From positions 1-29,355 of the forward strand of contig URYY01000010.1 in the NCBI GenBank assembly GCA_900552245.1: a DNA stretch of 29,355 nucleotides, read 5' to 3'. The position numbers and the translations under genes are program-made. Shown here piece after piece: positions 1 through 6,544 of the stretch. Source of the stretch: an uncultured Opitutales bacterium (lineage in GTDB: Bacteria > Verrucomicrobiota > Verrucomicrobiia > Opitutales > Intestinicryptomonadaceae). The notes under the pieces were generated by a model. The model did no database searches. It worked only from the letters and a program-made list of their open reading frames with translations, and had not been told where the DNA came from. Numbering within the stretch: the stretch's first letter is position 1; every line of letters begins with the position of its first letter.

Positions 1-243
1 AGCACGATTCCGCACGAGGTAATCGGTTCGTTTGACGGCGGCAAGGTATTGCTCCGTCCGGCGGCTCCCGGTACCGGCGTTATTGCAGGCGGCGGCGTTC
101 GCGCAGTTTTGGAGGCTGTCGGCGTTAAGGACGTGCTCTCAAAGAGCCTCGGTTCGAACAACGACATGGCTATGGTAAACGCTACTTTGAACGCTCTGTA
201 TCAGCTGCGCACGGCTGATGCAATTTCGGCTCTCAGAAGCTAA
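1..243 (+). CDS. rpsE: 30S ribosomal protein S5 (3' end only)
   Basis: This is the C-terminal 80 residues of ribosomal protein S5, which sits at the decoding/helicase region of the small subunit and contributes to translational fidelity. The frame is open from base 1, so the start lies upstream of the window. Diagnostic stretches are IPHEVIG near the cut end, then LLRPAAPGTGVIAGG and VRAVLEAVGVKDVLSKSLGS, followed by the conserved N-x-x-N-x-x-x-A-T-x-x-A segment. The stop TAA is 21 bases before rplO, with a good Shine-Dalgarno sequence in the gap. In most bacteria rpmD (L30) lies between rpsE and rplO; there is no room for it here. The family call is secure; only the N-terminal part is missing. 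Confidence 0.97.
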   Translation, partial: STIPHEVIGSFDGGKVLLRPAAPGTGVIAGGGVRAVLEAVGVKDVLSKSLGSNNDMAMVNATLNALYQLRTADAISALRS

Positions 244-264
244 GCATAAAGGAGTTTTGTAATT

Positions 265-708
265 ATGAATTTAAGTAAACTTTCAAATCCAAAAGGAGCC
301 AAGCACTCCTCCAAGCGCAGGGGTTGCGGTGTAGGTAGCGGTCACGGCCGCACCTCCGGCAGAGGCCACAAGGGCATGAAGGCCCGCAGTGGCGGCGGCG
401 TTCGCGCGGGCTTTGAAGGCGGCCAGATGCCCCTTTACAGAAAGCTCCCGCATCGCGGCTTCAACAATGCAAAGTTCACAGTTGAGTACTCTGTTGTGAA
501 CGTCGGTTGCCTCGATAAGCTTGGGCTCGATGAAATTACTAGAGACGATTTGGTAAAGGCGGGTTTGGTGCGCGCCTCGTCGAATCTGGTAAAGGTTTTG
601 GGCGACGGAAAGCTAACGAGAAAGATTGTCGTTAAGGCCGACAAGTTCTCTGACGCGGCTGTAAAGAAGATTGAAGCCCTCGGCGGCAAGGCCGAAGTTA
701 ACGCTTAA
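265..708 (+). CDS. rplO: 50S ribosomal protein L15
   Basis: L15 is a late-assembling large-subunit protein that binds 23S rRNA. The 147-residue product has the usual length and architecture: a Gly/Arg/Lys-rich N-terminal half (GCGVGSGHGRTSGRGHKG, then GGGVRAGFEGGQMPLYRKLPHRGF) and a compact C-terminal domain ending in EALGGKAEV. The ATG is preceded by AAAGGAG about ten bases upstream, which fixes the start. It follows rpsE by 21 bases and precedes secY by 16, as expected of a single spc-type transcription unit. Nothing in the protein is unusual. Confidence 0.97.
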   Translation: MNLSKLSNPKGAKHSSKRRGCGVGSGHGRTSGRGHKGMKARSGGGVRAGFEGGQMPLYRKLPHRGFNNAKFTVEYSVVNVGCLDKLGLDEITRDDLVKAGLVRASSNLVKVLGDGKLTRKIVVKADKFSDAAVKKIEALGGKAEVNA

Positions 709-724
709 TTAAGACAGGAGAAAT

Positions 725-2188
725 ATGTTTAGCGCATTCACAAATTGCTTTAAAATTCCCGAACTTCGCCAGCGCATAATGCTGACATTGGGCTTGATTT
801 TTATTGCTCGCGTGGGCGCTGCAATTCCTCTTCCGGGTATAGACCCTTCGCCTTTGCAGGCCTACTACGCCTCCGGCGCGTCTGACGGCAATGGTCTGAT
901 TGGTCTTTACAATATGTTTACGGGTGGTGCAATGATGCAGGGTGCAGTATTTGCGCTCGGCATTATGCCCTACATAAGCGCCTCAATTATACTTCAGTTG
1001 ATGGGTGCTGTCGTTCCAAGCTTGGCCCGCCTTATGCAGGAGGGCGAGATGGGGCGCCAGAAAATCTCGCAGTACACCAGGTATCTGACCATCGCTATTG
1101 CGGCGGTTCAGGCTATACTTATGATGTACGCTATTGTCTCAAAGCCGGGAACTCTATTTACGGGTTTTGACCCTGCTCAGTTCGGGCAGATTGTCGTGGC
1201 TTCAAACAAGGCACTGTTTTTCATAACCTCGGTAATATTTTTAACTACTGGGTGCATGATAATGATGTGGCTTGGCGAGCAGATCACTCAAAGAGGTATA
1301 GGAAACGGTATTTCCATCTTGATAACGGTCGGCATTGTCGCCGACTTGCCGGGTGCTCTCACAAGTGCTTACAACTTGGTGTTTAACAGGGTTGTCGGCG
1401 TAGAGGGTGGCTCTGTTGGCGGCGTTCCGCAGGCGGCGGTTATGTTGGCATTGTTGCTGGCTGTTACGGCCGCGATAATTGCGGTTGTCCAGGCTGTTAG
1501 AAAGATTCCGGTTCAGTATGCTAAGCGCATGGTCGGCAACAAGATTATGGGCGGGCAGTCCTCGTATTTGCCTTTGAAGGTCAACTACGCTGGCGTTATG
1601 CCTATCATCTTTGCGAGTGCCTTGTTGCTATTTCCGCAGTCGTTTTTGGGGCACCCGTTCAGCACACCTGTCTATCTGACTCTATACGGTATATTGATTT
1701 TGGTCTTCAGTTATTTCTGGGTTTCGATTATGTTTAAGCCCCTGCAGATAGCAGACGACCTTAAGAGATACGGCGGTTACATCCCGGGGGTTCGTCCCGG
1801 AGAGCCGACTGCAAAGTTCCTAGACTACGTTATGACGCGCCTGACTTTGGCGGGTTCGATATTCCTCTTGATTATCGCGATTCTGCCCCAGATGCTCATG
1901 ACTTACTTGAATATCCCCCCGAAAATTGCACACTTCTTCGGCGGTACCGGAGCTTTGATTGCTGTTGGCGTATCCTTGGATACGATGAGGCAGGTTGAGA
2001 CATATCTCTTGCAGCGTCACTACGACGGCTTCCTAAAGAAGGGAAGGATTCGCGGTCGCAGCGTGGGCGAGGCTCGCCAATTGGTGGATTCGCGCCAGCT
2101 AAAATCGCTTTGGGCTCTCTGGACTCCGCTTATCATAATACTTGTGGTCGGCGTAGTGTCTTGGATAGTCCGCCAAAACTTGATATAA
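725..2188 (+). CDS. secY: Preprotein translocase subunit SecY, with an extra C-terminal hydrophobic segment
   Basis: SecY is the protein-conducting channel of the inner membrane and works with SecE, SecG, SecA and ribosomes. The 487-residue product shows the family throughout: N-terminal F-K-I-P-E-L-R-Q-R-I, then IPLPGIDP, GIMPYISASIILQL, the E-G-E-M-G-R-Q-K cytoplasmic loop, ITQRGIGNGIS, KVNYAGVMPIIFAS, and PGVRPGEPT before the last canonical helices. Helix 10 corresponds to about residues 410-435. E. coli SecY (443 aa) ends soon after it with a short cytoplasmic tail. Here a basic linker (KKGRIRGRSVGEARQL) leads to another strongly hydrophobic stretch at about residues 462-482 (LWALWTPLIIILVVGVVSWIV), which looks like an eleventh membrane helix. 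An AGGAG Shine-Dalgarno sequence precedes the ATG. Confidence 0.97.
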   Translation: MFSAFTNCFKIPELRQRIMLTLGLIFIARVGAAIPLPGIDPSPLQAYYASGASDGNGLIGLYNMFTGGAMMQGAVFALGIMPYISASIILQLMGAVVPSLARLMQEGEMGRQKISQYTRYLTIAIAAVQAILMMYAIVSKPGTLFTGFDPAQFGQIVVASNKALFFITSVIFLTTGCMIMMWLGEQITQRGIGNGISILITVGIVADLPGALTSAYNLVFNRVVGVEGGSVGGVPQAAVMLALLLAVTAAIIAVVQAVRKIPVQYAKRMVGNKIMGGQSSYLPLKVNYAGVMPIIFASALLLFPQSFLGHPFSTPVYLTLYGILILVFSYFWVSIMFKPLQIADDLKRYGGYIPGVRPGEPTAKFLDYVMTRLTLAGSIFLLIIAILPQMLMTYLNIPPKIAHFFGGTGALIAVGVSLDTMRQVETYLLQRHYDGFLKKGRIRGRSVGEARQLVDSRQLKSLWALWTPLIIILVVGVVSWIVRQNLI

Positions 2189-2200
2189 AAATTTGTTATC

Positions 2201-2237
2201 GAAAGGCGCGCGGCCTTTTAGGGGTCGCGCGAATTTC
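2201..2237 (+). promoter_or_regulatory. GC-rich hairpin in the secY-map gap
   Basis: Bases 2207-2215 pair with 2223-2231 in a 9-bp stem (one G-T wobble) around a 7-base loop. The flanking GAAA (2201-2204) and TTTC (2234-2237) can extend it. No run of T follows, so it does not look like a standard intrinsic terminator. It could be an attenuator, an RNase-processing site or an mRNA-stabilising structure between secY and map. The fold is seen in the sequence; the role is inference. Confidence 0.45.
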
Positions 2238-2272
2238 AGATGATCTTTACATACTTTAATTTTATCTATTAG

Positions 2273-2284
2273 ACGGCGCGCCGT
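2273..2284. repeat. Perfect 12-bp palindrome touching the map start codon
   Basis: ACGGCGCGCCGT is an exact palindrome whose last base is directly followed by the ATG of map. It occupies the place where a Shine-Dalgarno sequence would be, and none is present. It could be an operator or an RNA element that influences map initiation, or it could be chance. Confidence 0.4.
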
Positions 2285-3049
2285 ATGATTTCTATAAAAT
2301 CAGAACGAGACTTAAAAATCATGCGTCAAGCTTGCGTGATTGCCGCTACTGTGCTAGATGAGCTCTGCAAAATGGCACGGGTCGGCATATCCACCTGGGA
2401 ACTCGACCAGGCGGCCAAGAGAATTATCGCGGAACACTCCGCCAGAAGTGCTTGTTACAAATACAAGTGTGGCAGCTTGAGATATCCCGGTTACGTTTGT
2501 TTGTCGCTCAATGACGAGATTATTCACGGAATCGGAACTCCGGATAGAGTTCTAAAGTCGGGGGATATACTCAGCTTGGACGTATGCGTAGTCTATCAGG
2601 GTTTCGTGGGTGATAACACGCGTACGATTATGATTGGCGAGCCCAGCAGCGATGCTAAGAGGCTTGTCGAGACTACCGAGAAGGCTTTGATGATAGGAAT
2701 ATCAAACGCAATTCCGGGTAATCGCATAGGTGATATTTCCGCTTCCATTCAGAAGTTTGTCGAGGATGCGGGATATTCTGTAATTCGCGAGTTTACTGGT
2801 CACGGAGTCGGCAAAAAGTTGCATGAGGAGCCTGAGGTTCCAAATTACGGCCTGGCCGGCACTGGGGCGCTGTTGCGTCCTGGAATGACAATCGCGATTG
2901 AGCCGATGGTTGCTCAGGGAAGCCCCGATATAAGAATGGGTGATGACGGTTGGACGGTTTACACCGCCGACGGCAAGTTGAGCAGCCATTCTGAGCACAC
3001 AGTTTTAATAACAGATTCGGAACCCGAAATTCTGACTCGAATAAATTAA
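2285..3049 (+). CDS. map: Methionine aminopeptidase, type I
   Basis: This cytosolic metalloprotease removes the initiator methionine from nascent proteins. The 254-residue product is a standard single-domain type Ia enzyme. All five metal ligands are visible: D99 (SLDV), D110 (VGDNT), H173 (FTGHGVG), E206 (AIEPM) and E237 (HSEHT), each two residues later than in the E. coli enzyme. H81 (NDEIIHGI) matches the conserved substrate-binding histidine. The start is preceded by a 12-bp palindrome rather than a ribosome binding site. Its place between secY and rpsM is common, but the usual partners adk upstream and infA and rpmJ downstream are missing. Confidence 0.96.
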   Translation: MISIKSERDLKIMRQACVIAATVLDELCKMARVGISTWELDQAAKRIIAEHSARSACYKYKCGSLRYPGYVCLSLNDEIIHGIGTPDRVLKSGDILSLDVCVVYQGFVGDNTRTIMIGEPSSDAKRLVETTEKALMIGISNAIPGNRIGDISASIQKFVEDAGYSVIREFTGHGVGKKLHEEPEVPNYGLAGTGALLRPGMTIAIEPMVAQGSPDIRMGDDGWTVYTADGKLSSHSEHTVLITDSEPEILTRIN

Positions 3050-3123
3050 AATTGTTTTAAAAAAAAGCTTTTCAAACGAAAAAAAAACATCATTATACAA
3101 CCTTTTCAACATATATATACAAC

Positions 3124-3504
3124 ATGGCACGACTACTCGGAGTTGACATTCCAAACAATAAGCGCGTCGAATTCGCGCTTCAGTACATCTACGGTATAGG
3201 TCCGCAGCGCGCAAAGATTATCTGCGCGGAGGCCGGCATTCCCGAAGAAATGCGCGCTCAGGAGCTTAACGAAGAGCGCATCAACAAGATTATGACGGTA
3301 ATCGCTGAAAAACAGTACAAGCTCGAGGGCGACTTGCGCAGAGAGCTAATGGCGAATTTGAAGCGTTTAACTGCAATTAAGAGCTATCGCGGTTTGCGCC
3401 ACATGCGCGGTCTGCCTGTCAGAGGTCAGCGCACCAGCACGAATGCCCGCACACGCAAGGGCAAGCGCAAGACGGTAGGTGTCGGTCAGAAAGCAAGCAG
3501 CTAA
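3124..3504 (+). CDS. rpsM: 30S ribosomal protein S13
   Basis: S13 lies in the head of the small subunit and contacts S19, the P-site tRNA and the inter-subunit bridges. The 126-residue product has the helix-hairpin-helix-like N-terminal half (VEFALQYIYGIGPQRAKIIC), the central helices, and the basic C-terminal tail with SYRGLRHMRGLPVRGQRT followed by NARTRKGK. The 74-base gap before it is A-rich and has no recognisable Shine-Dalgarno sequence, which is unusual for so highly expressed a protein. In many bacteria infA and rpmJ lie directly upstream; neither is here. rpsK follows after 12 bases. Confidence 0.97.
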   Translation: MARLLGVDIPNNKRVEFALQYIYGIGPQRAKIICAEAGIPEEMRAQELNEERINKIMTVIAEKQYKLEGDLRRELMANLKRLTAIKSYRGLRHMRGLPVRGQRTSTNARTRKGKRKTVGVGQKASS

Positions 3505-3516
3505 AGGGGAACTTAA

Positions 3517-4014
3517 ATGAGCGAAGAAAAAGAAAAAATCGAAACAACGGCTGAAGCTCCGGTTCAGGAAAATGCTCAGCCTGCACAGCCCTCGCAGCCC
3601 ACTGCAAAGGATTTGCTCAGCGAAGAGCTCGGCGAGATAAAGATCCGCAAGGCAAAGGGCAGCAAGAATGTCCACACGGGCATTTGCAGCATAAACGCAA
3701 CTTTCAACAACACGAAAGTTTCCTTCACAGACCAGCAGGGCAACGTAATTAGCTGGTCGAGCGCAGGCAAGATGAACTTCCGCGGTTCGCGCAAGAGCAC
3801 TGCATATGCCGCTCAGGTTGTAACTCAGGACGCCGGAAAGGTCGCGATGAGCCACGGTATGAAGGAAGTTGCAGTAAAGGTAAAGGGTCCCGGTATGGGT
3901 CGCGATGCGGCAATACGCTCGCTGCAGGCCTTGGGTTTTGTAGTTGTTTCCATAGCCGACGTAACTCCGGTGCCCCACAATGGCTGCCGTCCGCGCAAGC
4001 GCCGTCGCGTATAA
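3517..4014 (+). CDS. rpsK: 30S ribosomal protein S11 with a long acidic N-terminal extension
   Basis: S11 sits on the platform of the 30S subunit next to the mRNA exit channel and S21/S18. Residues from about 39 to 165 are the normal domain (SKNVHTGICSINATFNNT, then KGPGMGRDAA, and the terminal PHNGCRPRKRRRV). Residues 1 to about 38 are extra: a Glu/Gln/Ala/Pro-rich, low-complexity, acidic segment. S11 is usually about 127-130 residues, so this one is about 35 longer. The start is supported by AAAGGGG eight bases upstream and by tight packing behind rpsM. No good in-frame start that would remove the extension was seen before the core. Confidence 0.96.
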   Translation: MSEEKEKIETTAEAPVQENAQPAQPSQPTAKDLLSEELGEIKIRKAKGSKNVHTGICSINATFNNTKVSFTDQQGNVISWSSAGKMNFRGSRKSTAYAAQVVTQDAGKVAMSHGMKEVAVKVKGPGMGRDAAIRSLQALGFVVVSIADVTPVPHNGCRPRKRRRV

Positions 4015-4037
4015 TTCTAATTTAGGAGAAATTTAAA

Positions 4038-4646
4038 ATGTCTCGTTATACAGGTCCAACAACAAGGATTAATCGCCGTTTCAATACAGCTTTGTTCCCC
4101 GCAAAGAAGGCTATGTCCAACAAGCCCTACTTGCCGGGTCAGCACGGTCCGCGTTTGCGCCGCCGCGTTTCAGACTACTCTATGGGTCTCAATGAAAAGC
4201 AGAAGTTGCGCTTTATGTACGGCCTAACGGAAAAGCAATTCCGCCTGACTTTTGAGCGCGCAAAGCGCCAGGGCGGTGTTACGGGCGAAGTATTTATGCA
4301 GATGCTTGAGGTTCGCCTCGACAATATCGTTTACCTGCTGGGCTTTGGCCGCACACGCAAGGCTGCGCGTCAGCTCGTGACGCACGGGCACGTATTGGTA
4401 AACGGTCAGAAGGTTGACATTCCGAGCTTTGCTTGCAAGCCGGGCGACACTGTCGAAGTTCGCGAAAAGTCGAGCTCGCGCCAGCTTGCCCAGCGCAGCT
4501 TGGACGAGTCTCAGCTGAGAACTCCCCCTGCATGGGTAGAGCGCGTAGAAGGCGCTTTCAAGGGCACAATAAGCCGCTTGCCCATACGCGACGAAATGGA
4601 CAAGACTATCAACGAACAGTTGATTGTTGAATACTATTCTCGTTAA
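4038..4646 (+). CDS. rpsD: 30S ribosomal protein S4
   Basis: S4 is a primary 16S rRNA-binding protein and an assembly nucleator. The 202-residue product begins MSRYTGPTTRINRRF and shows the conserved L-x-x-R-L-D-N segment (LEVRLDNIVYLLGFGRTRKAAR), followed by the S4 RNA-binding fold (LVTHGHVLVNGQKVDIPSF). It has no N-terminal zinc-binding cysteine cluster, so it is the zinc-independent (C-minus) form. TAGGAG lies upstream of the ATG. The order rpsM-rpsK-rpsD-rpoA-rplQ is the standard alpha-operon arrangement. In E. coli S4 represses this operon; no such mRNA site was identified here. Confidence 0.97.
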   Translation: MSRYTGPTTRINRRFNTALFPAKKAMSNKPYLPGQHGPRLRRRVSDYSMGLNEKQKLRFMYGLTEKQFRLTFERAKRQGGVTGEVFMQMLEVRLDNIVYLLGFGRTRKAARQLVTHGHVLVNGQKVDIPSFACKPGDTVEVREKSSSRQLAQRSLDESQLRTPPAWVERVEGAFKGTISRLPIRDEMDKTINEQLIVEYYSR

Positions 4647-4671
4647 TCTTTAATCAACAAAAGGAACAAAA

Positions 4672-5670
4672 ATGGCAAAGCGCCTTGGAAAATTTGAGTT
4701 GCCCAAACGTCTTGTAAAAGACGAAGCAACAGCTACCGAAACCTATGCAAAGTTTGTTGCAGAGCCCTTTGAGACGGGCTTCGGGCACACAATAGGAAAC
4801 GCCTTGCGTCGCGTCCTTTTGGGTTCGATAGAAGGAGCAGCGATAAGCTCTATCAAGATTGAAGGTGTAGACCACGAATTTCAGAGCGTCGAAGGAATTG
4901 TGGAAGACGTTACCGACATCGTGTTAAACCTTAAGAAAATCAAGATTAAGAGTGCCACTCGCGAGCCAAAACGCCTGATGATAGACGTCGAGAAGGAAGG
5001 CCCCGTAACGGCGGCCGATATCCAGCCCGACGCCGACATAACAATCGTAAATCCGGAGCAGGTTATCTGCACGCTCGACACCAAGCGCCGCTTTGTGGCC
5101 GAAGTTGAGATCTGTGTAGGTCGCGGCTGGCGCCCGGCTGAGGAGAATAAGTATCCTGATCAGCCAATAGGCGTCATAGCGATTGATTCGCTGTTTAGCC
5201 CCATAGAGCTTGCCAAGTACTCGGTCGATCCCACCCGCGTGGGTCAGATGACCGACTTTGATAAGCTAACTTTGGAAATCTGGACAAACGGTTGCATAAC
5301 TCCCGACGACGCCATCAAAGAAGCTGCCGTTATCTTGAAGCACCACATAGATGTGTTCGACAAGGTAAACGATCAGGATATAGAATTTGAGACGGCGGGC
5401 AGAGAGGTTAGCGAAGAGCAAAATCGCTTGCGCAAGCTCTTGAACATGAGCGTAAATGAAATCGAACTTTCGGTTCGCGCAGCTAACTGCTTGAACAACG
5501 CAAATATCACCACTGTGGGCGAGCTTGCGATGAAGTCCGAGCAGGAAATGTTGAAGTACCGCAACTTTGGTAAGAAGTCCCTTAACGAAATCAAGGGCAA
5601 GTTGGAGCAGTTGGGCTTGTCGCTAGGTATGAAGATCGACGAGCGCCTGATTGATTCGGCCTCAGTATAA
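4672..5670 (+). CDS. rpoA: DNA-directed RNA polymerase subunit alpha
   Basis: The alpha subunit dimerises to nucleate RNA polymerase assembly and contacts promoter UP elements and activators. The 332-residue length is normal. The N-terminal domain (about residues 15-235) contains the assembly motif F-G-H-T-I-G-N-A-L-R-R-V-L-L. The C-terminal domain (about 260-325) contains ELSVRAANCLNNANI, whose arginine matches the DNA-binding R265 of E. coli, followed by YRNFGKKSLNEIK and LGLSLGM. A Glu/Arg-rich linker joins the two. AAAGGAAC upstream serves as ribosome binding site. It lies 25 bases after rpsD and 23 before rplQ. Confidence 0.98.
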   Translation: MAKRLGKFELPKRLVKDEATATETYAKFVAEPFETGFGHTIGNALRRVLLGSIEGAAISSIKIEGVDHEFQSVEGIVEDVTDIVLNLKKIKIKSATREPKRLMIDVEKEGPVTAADIQPDADITIVNPEQVICTLDTKRRFVAEVEICVGRGWRPAEENKYPDQPIGVIAIDSLFSPIELAKYSVDPTRVGQMTDFDKLTLEIWTNGCITPDDAIKEAAVILKHHIDVFDKVNDQDIEFETAGREVSEEQNRLRKLLNMSVNEIELSVRAANCLNNANITTVGELAMKSEQEMLKYRNFGKKSLNEIKGKLEQLGLSLGMKIDERLIDSASV

Positions 5671-5693
5671 TAACAATTTAAAGGCAAATAAAA

Positions 5694-6230
5694 ATGCGTC
5701 ATTCCAAACATAAACATCTTTTGGGCGTAAAGAAGGAACACCGCGCGGCTCTCATGGGTCAACTCGCGGGTGCTCTCTTGCGCCACGACAGAATTGAAAC
5801 AACACTCGCATCGGCAAAAGCTTTGCGCCCATTTGTTGAGAAGATTATCACATTGGCAAAGAAGGCTTCTGCAAGCGAAGATGCCGCTGTCAAGCTGCAC
5901 TACCGCCGCTTGGCTATATCTAGGGTTCGCGACGAACCTGCAGTTGCAATGCTATTTACCGACAAGGTAAAGAAGTTTGCCAACCGCCAGGGCGGTTACA
6001 CCCGCATCTACAAGTTGGTGCCCCGCGTAGGCGATGCTGCAAATATGGCTTTGATTGAGCTTATTGAGGCTGACGACCAAGGCTACAAGGCTGCAAAGAA
6101 GGCTCCTGCAAAGAAAGCCGCAAAGAAGGCAACTAAGAAGGCTGCAGCAAAGAAGACCGCAACTAAGAAGGCGGCGGAGGCTAAGGCGGCTGACGCGGCG
6201 GAGGCTAAGGCTCCTGAGTCCGCTGAATAA
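5694..6230 (+). CDS. rplQ: 50S ribosomal protein L17 with a histone-H1-like Lys/Ala tail
   Basis: L17 lies near the polypeptide exit tunnel of the large subunit. Residues 1 to about 127 are the normal protein: a start of the M-R-H-x-K type, LLRHDRIETTLASAKALRPFVEKIITLAK, then GGYTRIYKLVPRVGDAANMALIEL. Residues from about 131 to 178 are an added tail of repeated Lys-Lys-Ala and Ala-Lys units that becomes acidic at the very end (AEAKAPESAE). It is repetitive at DNA level too (AAGAAGGC-like units from about 6083). L17 usually has about 115-130 residues, so roughly 50 are extra. This is the last gene of the ribosomal cluster; a terminator follows 32 bases after the stop. Confidence 0.96.
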   Translation: MRHSKHKHLLGVKKEHRAALMGQLAGALLRHDRIETTLASAKALRPFVEKIITLAKKASASEDAAVKLHYRRLAISRVRDEPAVAMLFTDKVKKFANRQGGYTRIYKLVPRVGDAANMALIELIEADDQGYKAAKKAPAKKAAKKATKKAAAKKTATKKAAEAKAADAAEAKAPESAE

Positions 6231-6262
6231 TACGGCGTATTAAAACGCTTTTTACAGCAAGC

Positions 6263-6300
6263 AACGCGTCCGACCATTGGGCGCGTTTTGCGTTTTTTTT
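6263..6300 (+). terminator. Intrinsic terminator of the ribosomal cluster
   Basis: Bases 6263-6271 pair with 6279-6287 (9 bp with one wobble, 7-base loop). After a short spacer come eight T residues at 6293-6300. It lies 32 bases after rplQ. The likely ribosome binding site of the next gene (AAGGG at 6301-6305) begins immediately after the T-run. Confidence 0.85.
6270..6289 (+). repeat. Copy 1 of an exact 20-bp direct repeat
   Basis: These 20 bases, covering the loop and right arm of the rplQ terminator, are identical to 8317-8336 near the start of the unknown gene at 8303. A shared 20-mer is not expected by chance in a window of this size. Confidence 0.8.
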
Positions 6301-6312
6301 AAGGGCTTTGAT

Positions 6313-6531
6313 ATGAGTTTTTATTTCGCAGTTTTGGTCTCCATAGTTCTCGGCGCGTTTTTGTCTGCCGCTTTCCTTTGGGACAGAATCTACATCAGGC
6401 AGTATCGCGATAGAATTCGCGAGAACGTTTACCACTGCATGAAATGCAACTCCATATATTCCTCGCGCGCGGCGGGCGACTCCGCCGTATGTCCGGTTTG
6501 CGGATATCGCAACGGGCGCTTAAAATTCTAA
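6313..6531 (+). CDS. Small membrane-anchored zinc-ribbon protein (unknown function)
   Basis: I do not recognise this 72-residue protein. Residues about 3-22 are one hydrophobic helix (FAVLVSIVLGAFLSAAFLW). A basic linker (RQYRDRIREN) and a four-cysteine ribbon follow: CMKC at about 46-49 and CPVC at about 61-64, then GYRNGRLKF at the end. The CxxC pairs suggest a structural zinc site on the cytoplasmic side of the membrane. The ATG at 6313 is preferred over an upstream TTG because AAGGG lies seven bases before it. The gene starts just after the rplQ terminator and ends 13 bases before guaA, so the two are probably co-transcribed. Small zinc ribbons can bind nucleic acid or partner proteins, but no role is claimed. 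Confidence 0.72.
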   Translation: MSFYFAVLVSIVLGAFLSAAFLWDRIYIRQYRDRIRENVYHCMKCNSIYSSRAAGDSAVCPVCGYRNGRLKF

Positions 6532-6544
6532 AAACCCAATTATT

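Noticed and set aside
6055..6277. Arg/Leu-rich and Ala/Phe-rich frames over the rplQ tail
   Set aside because: They are produced by reading the Lys/Ala codon repeats of the L17 tail in other frames or on the other strand.
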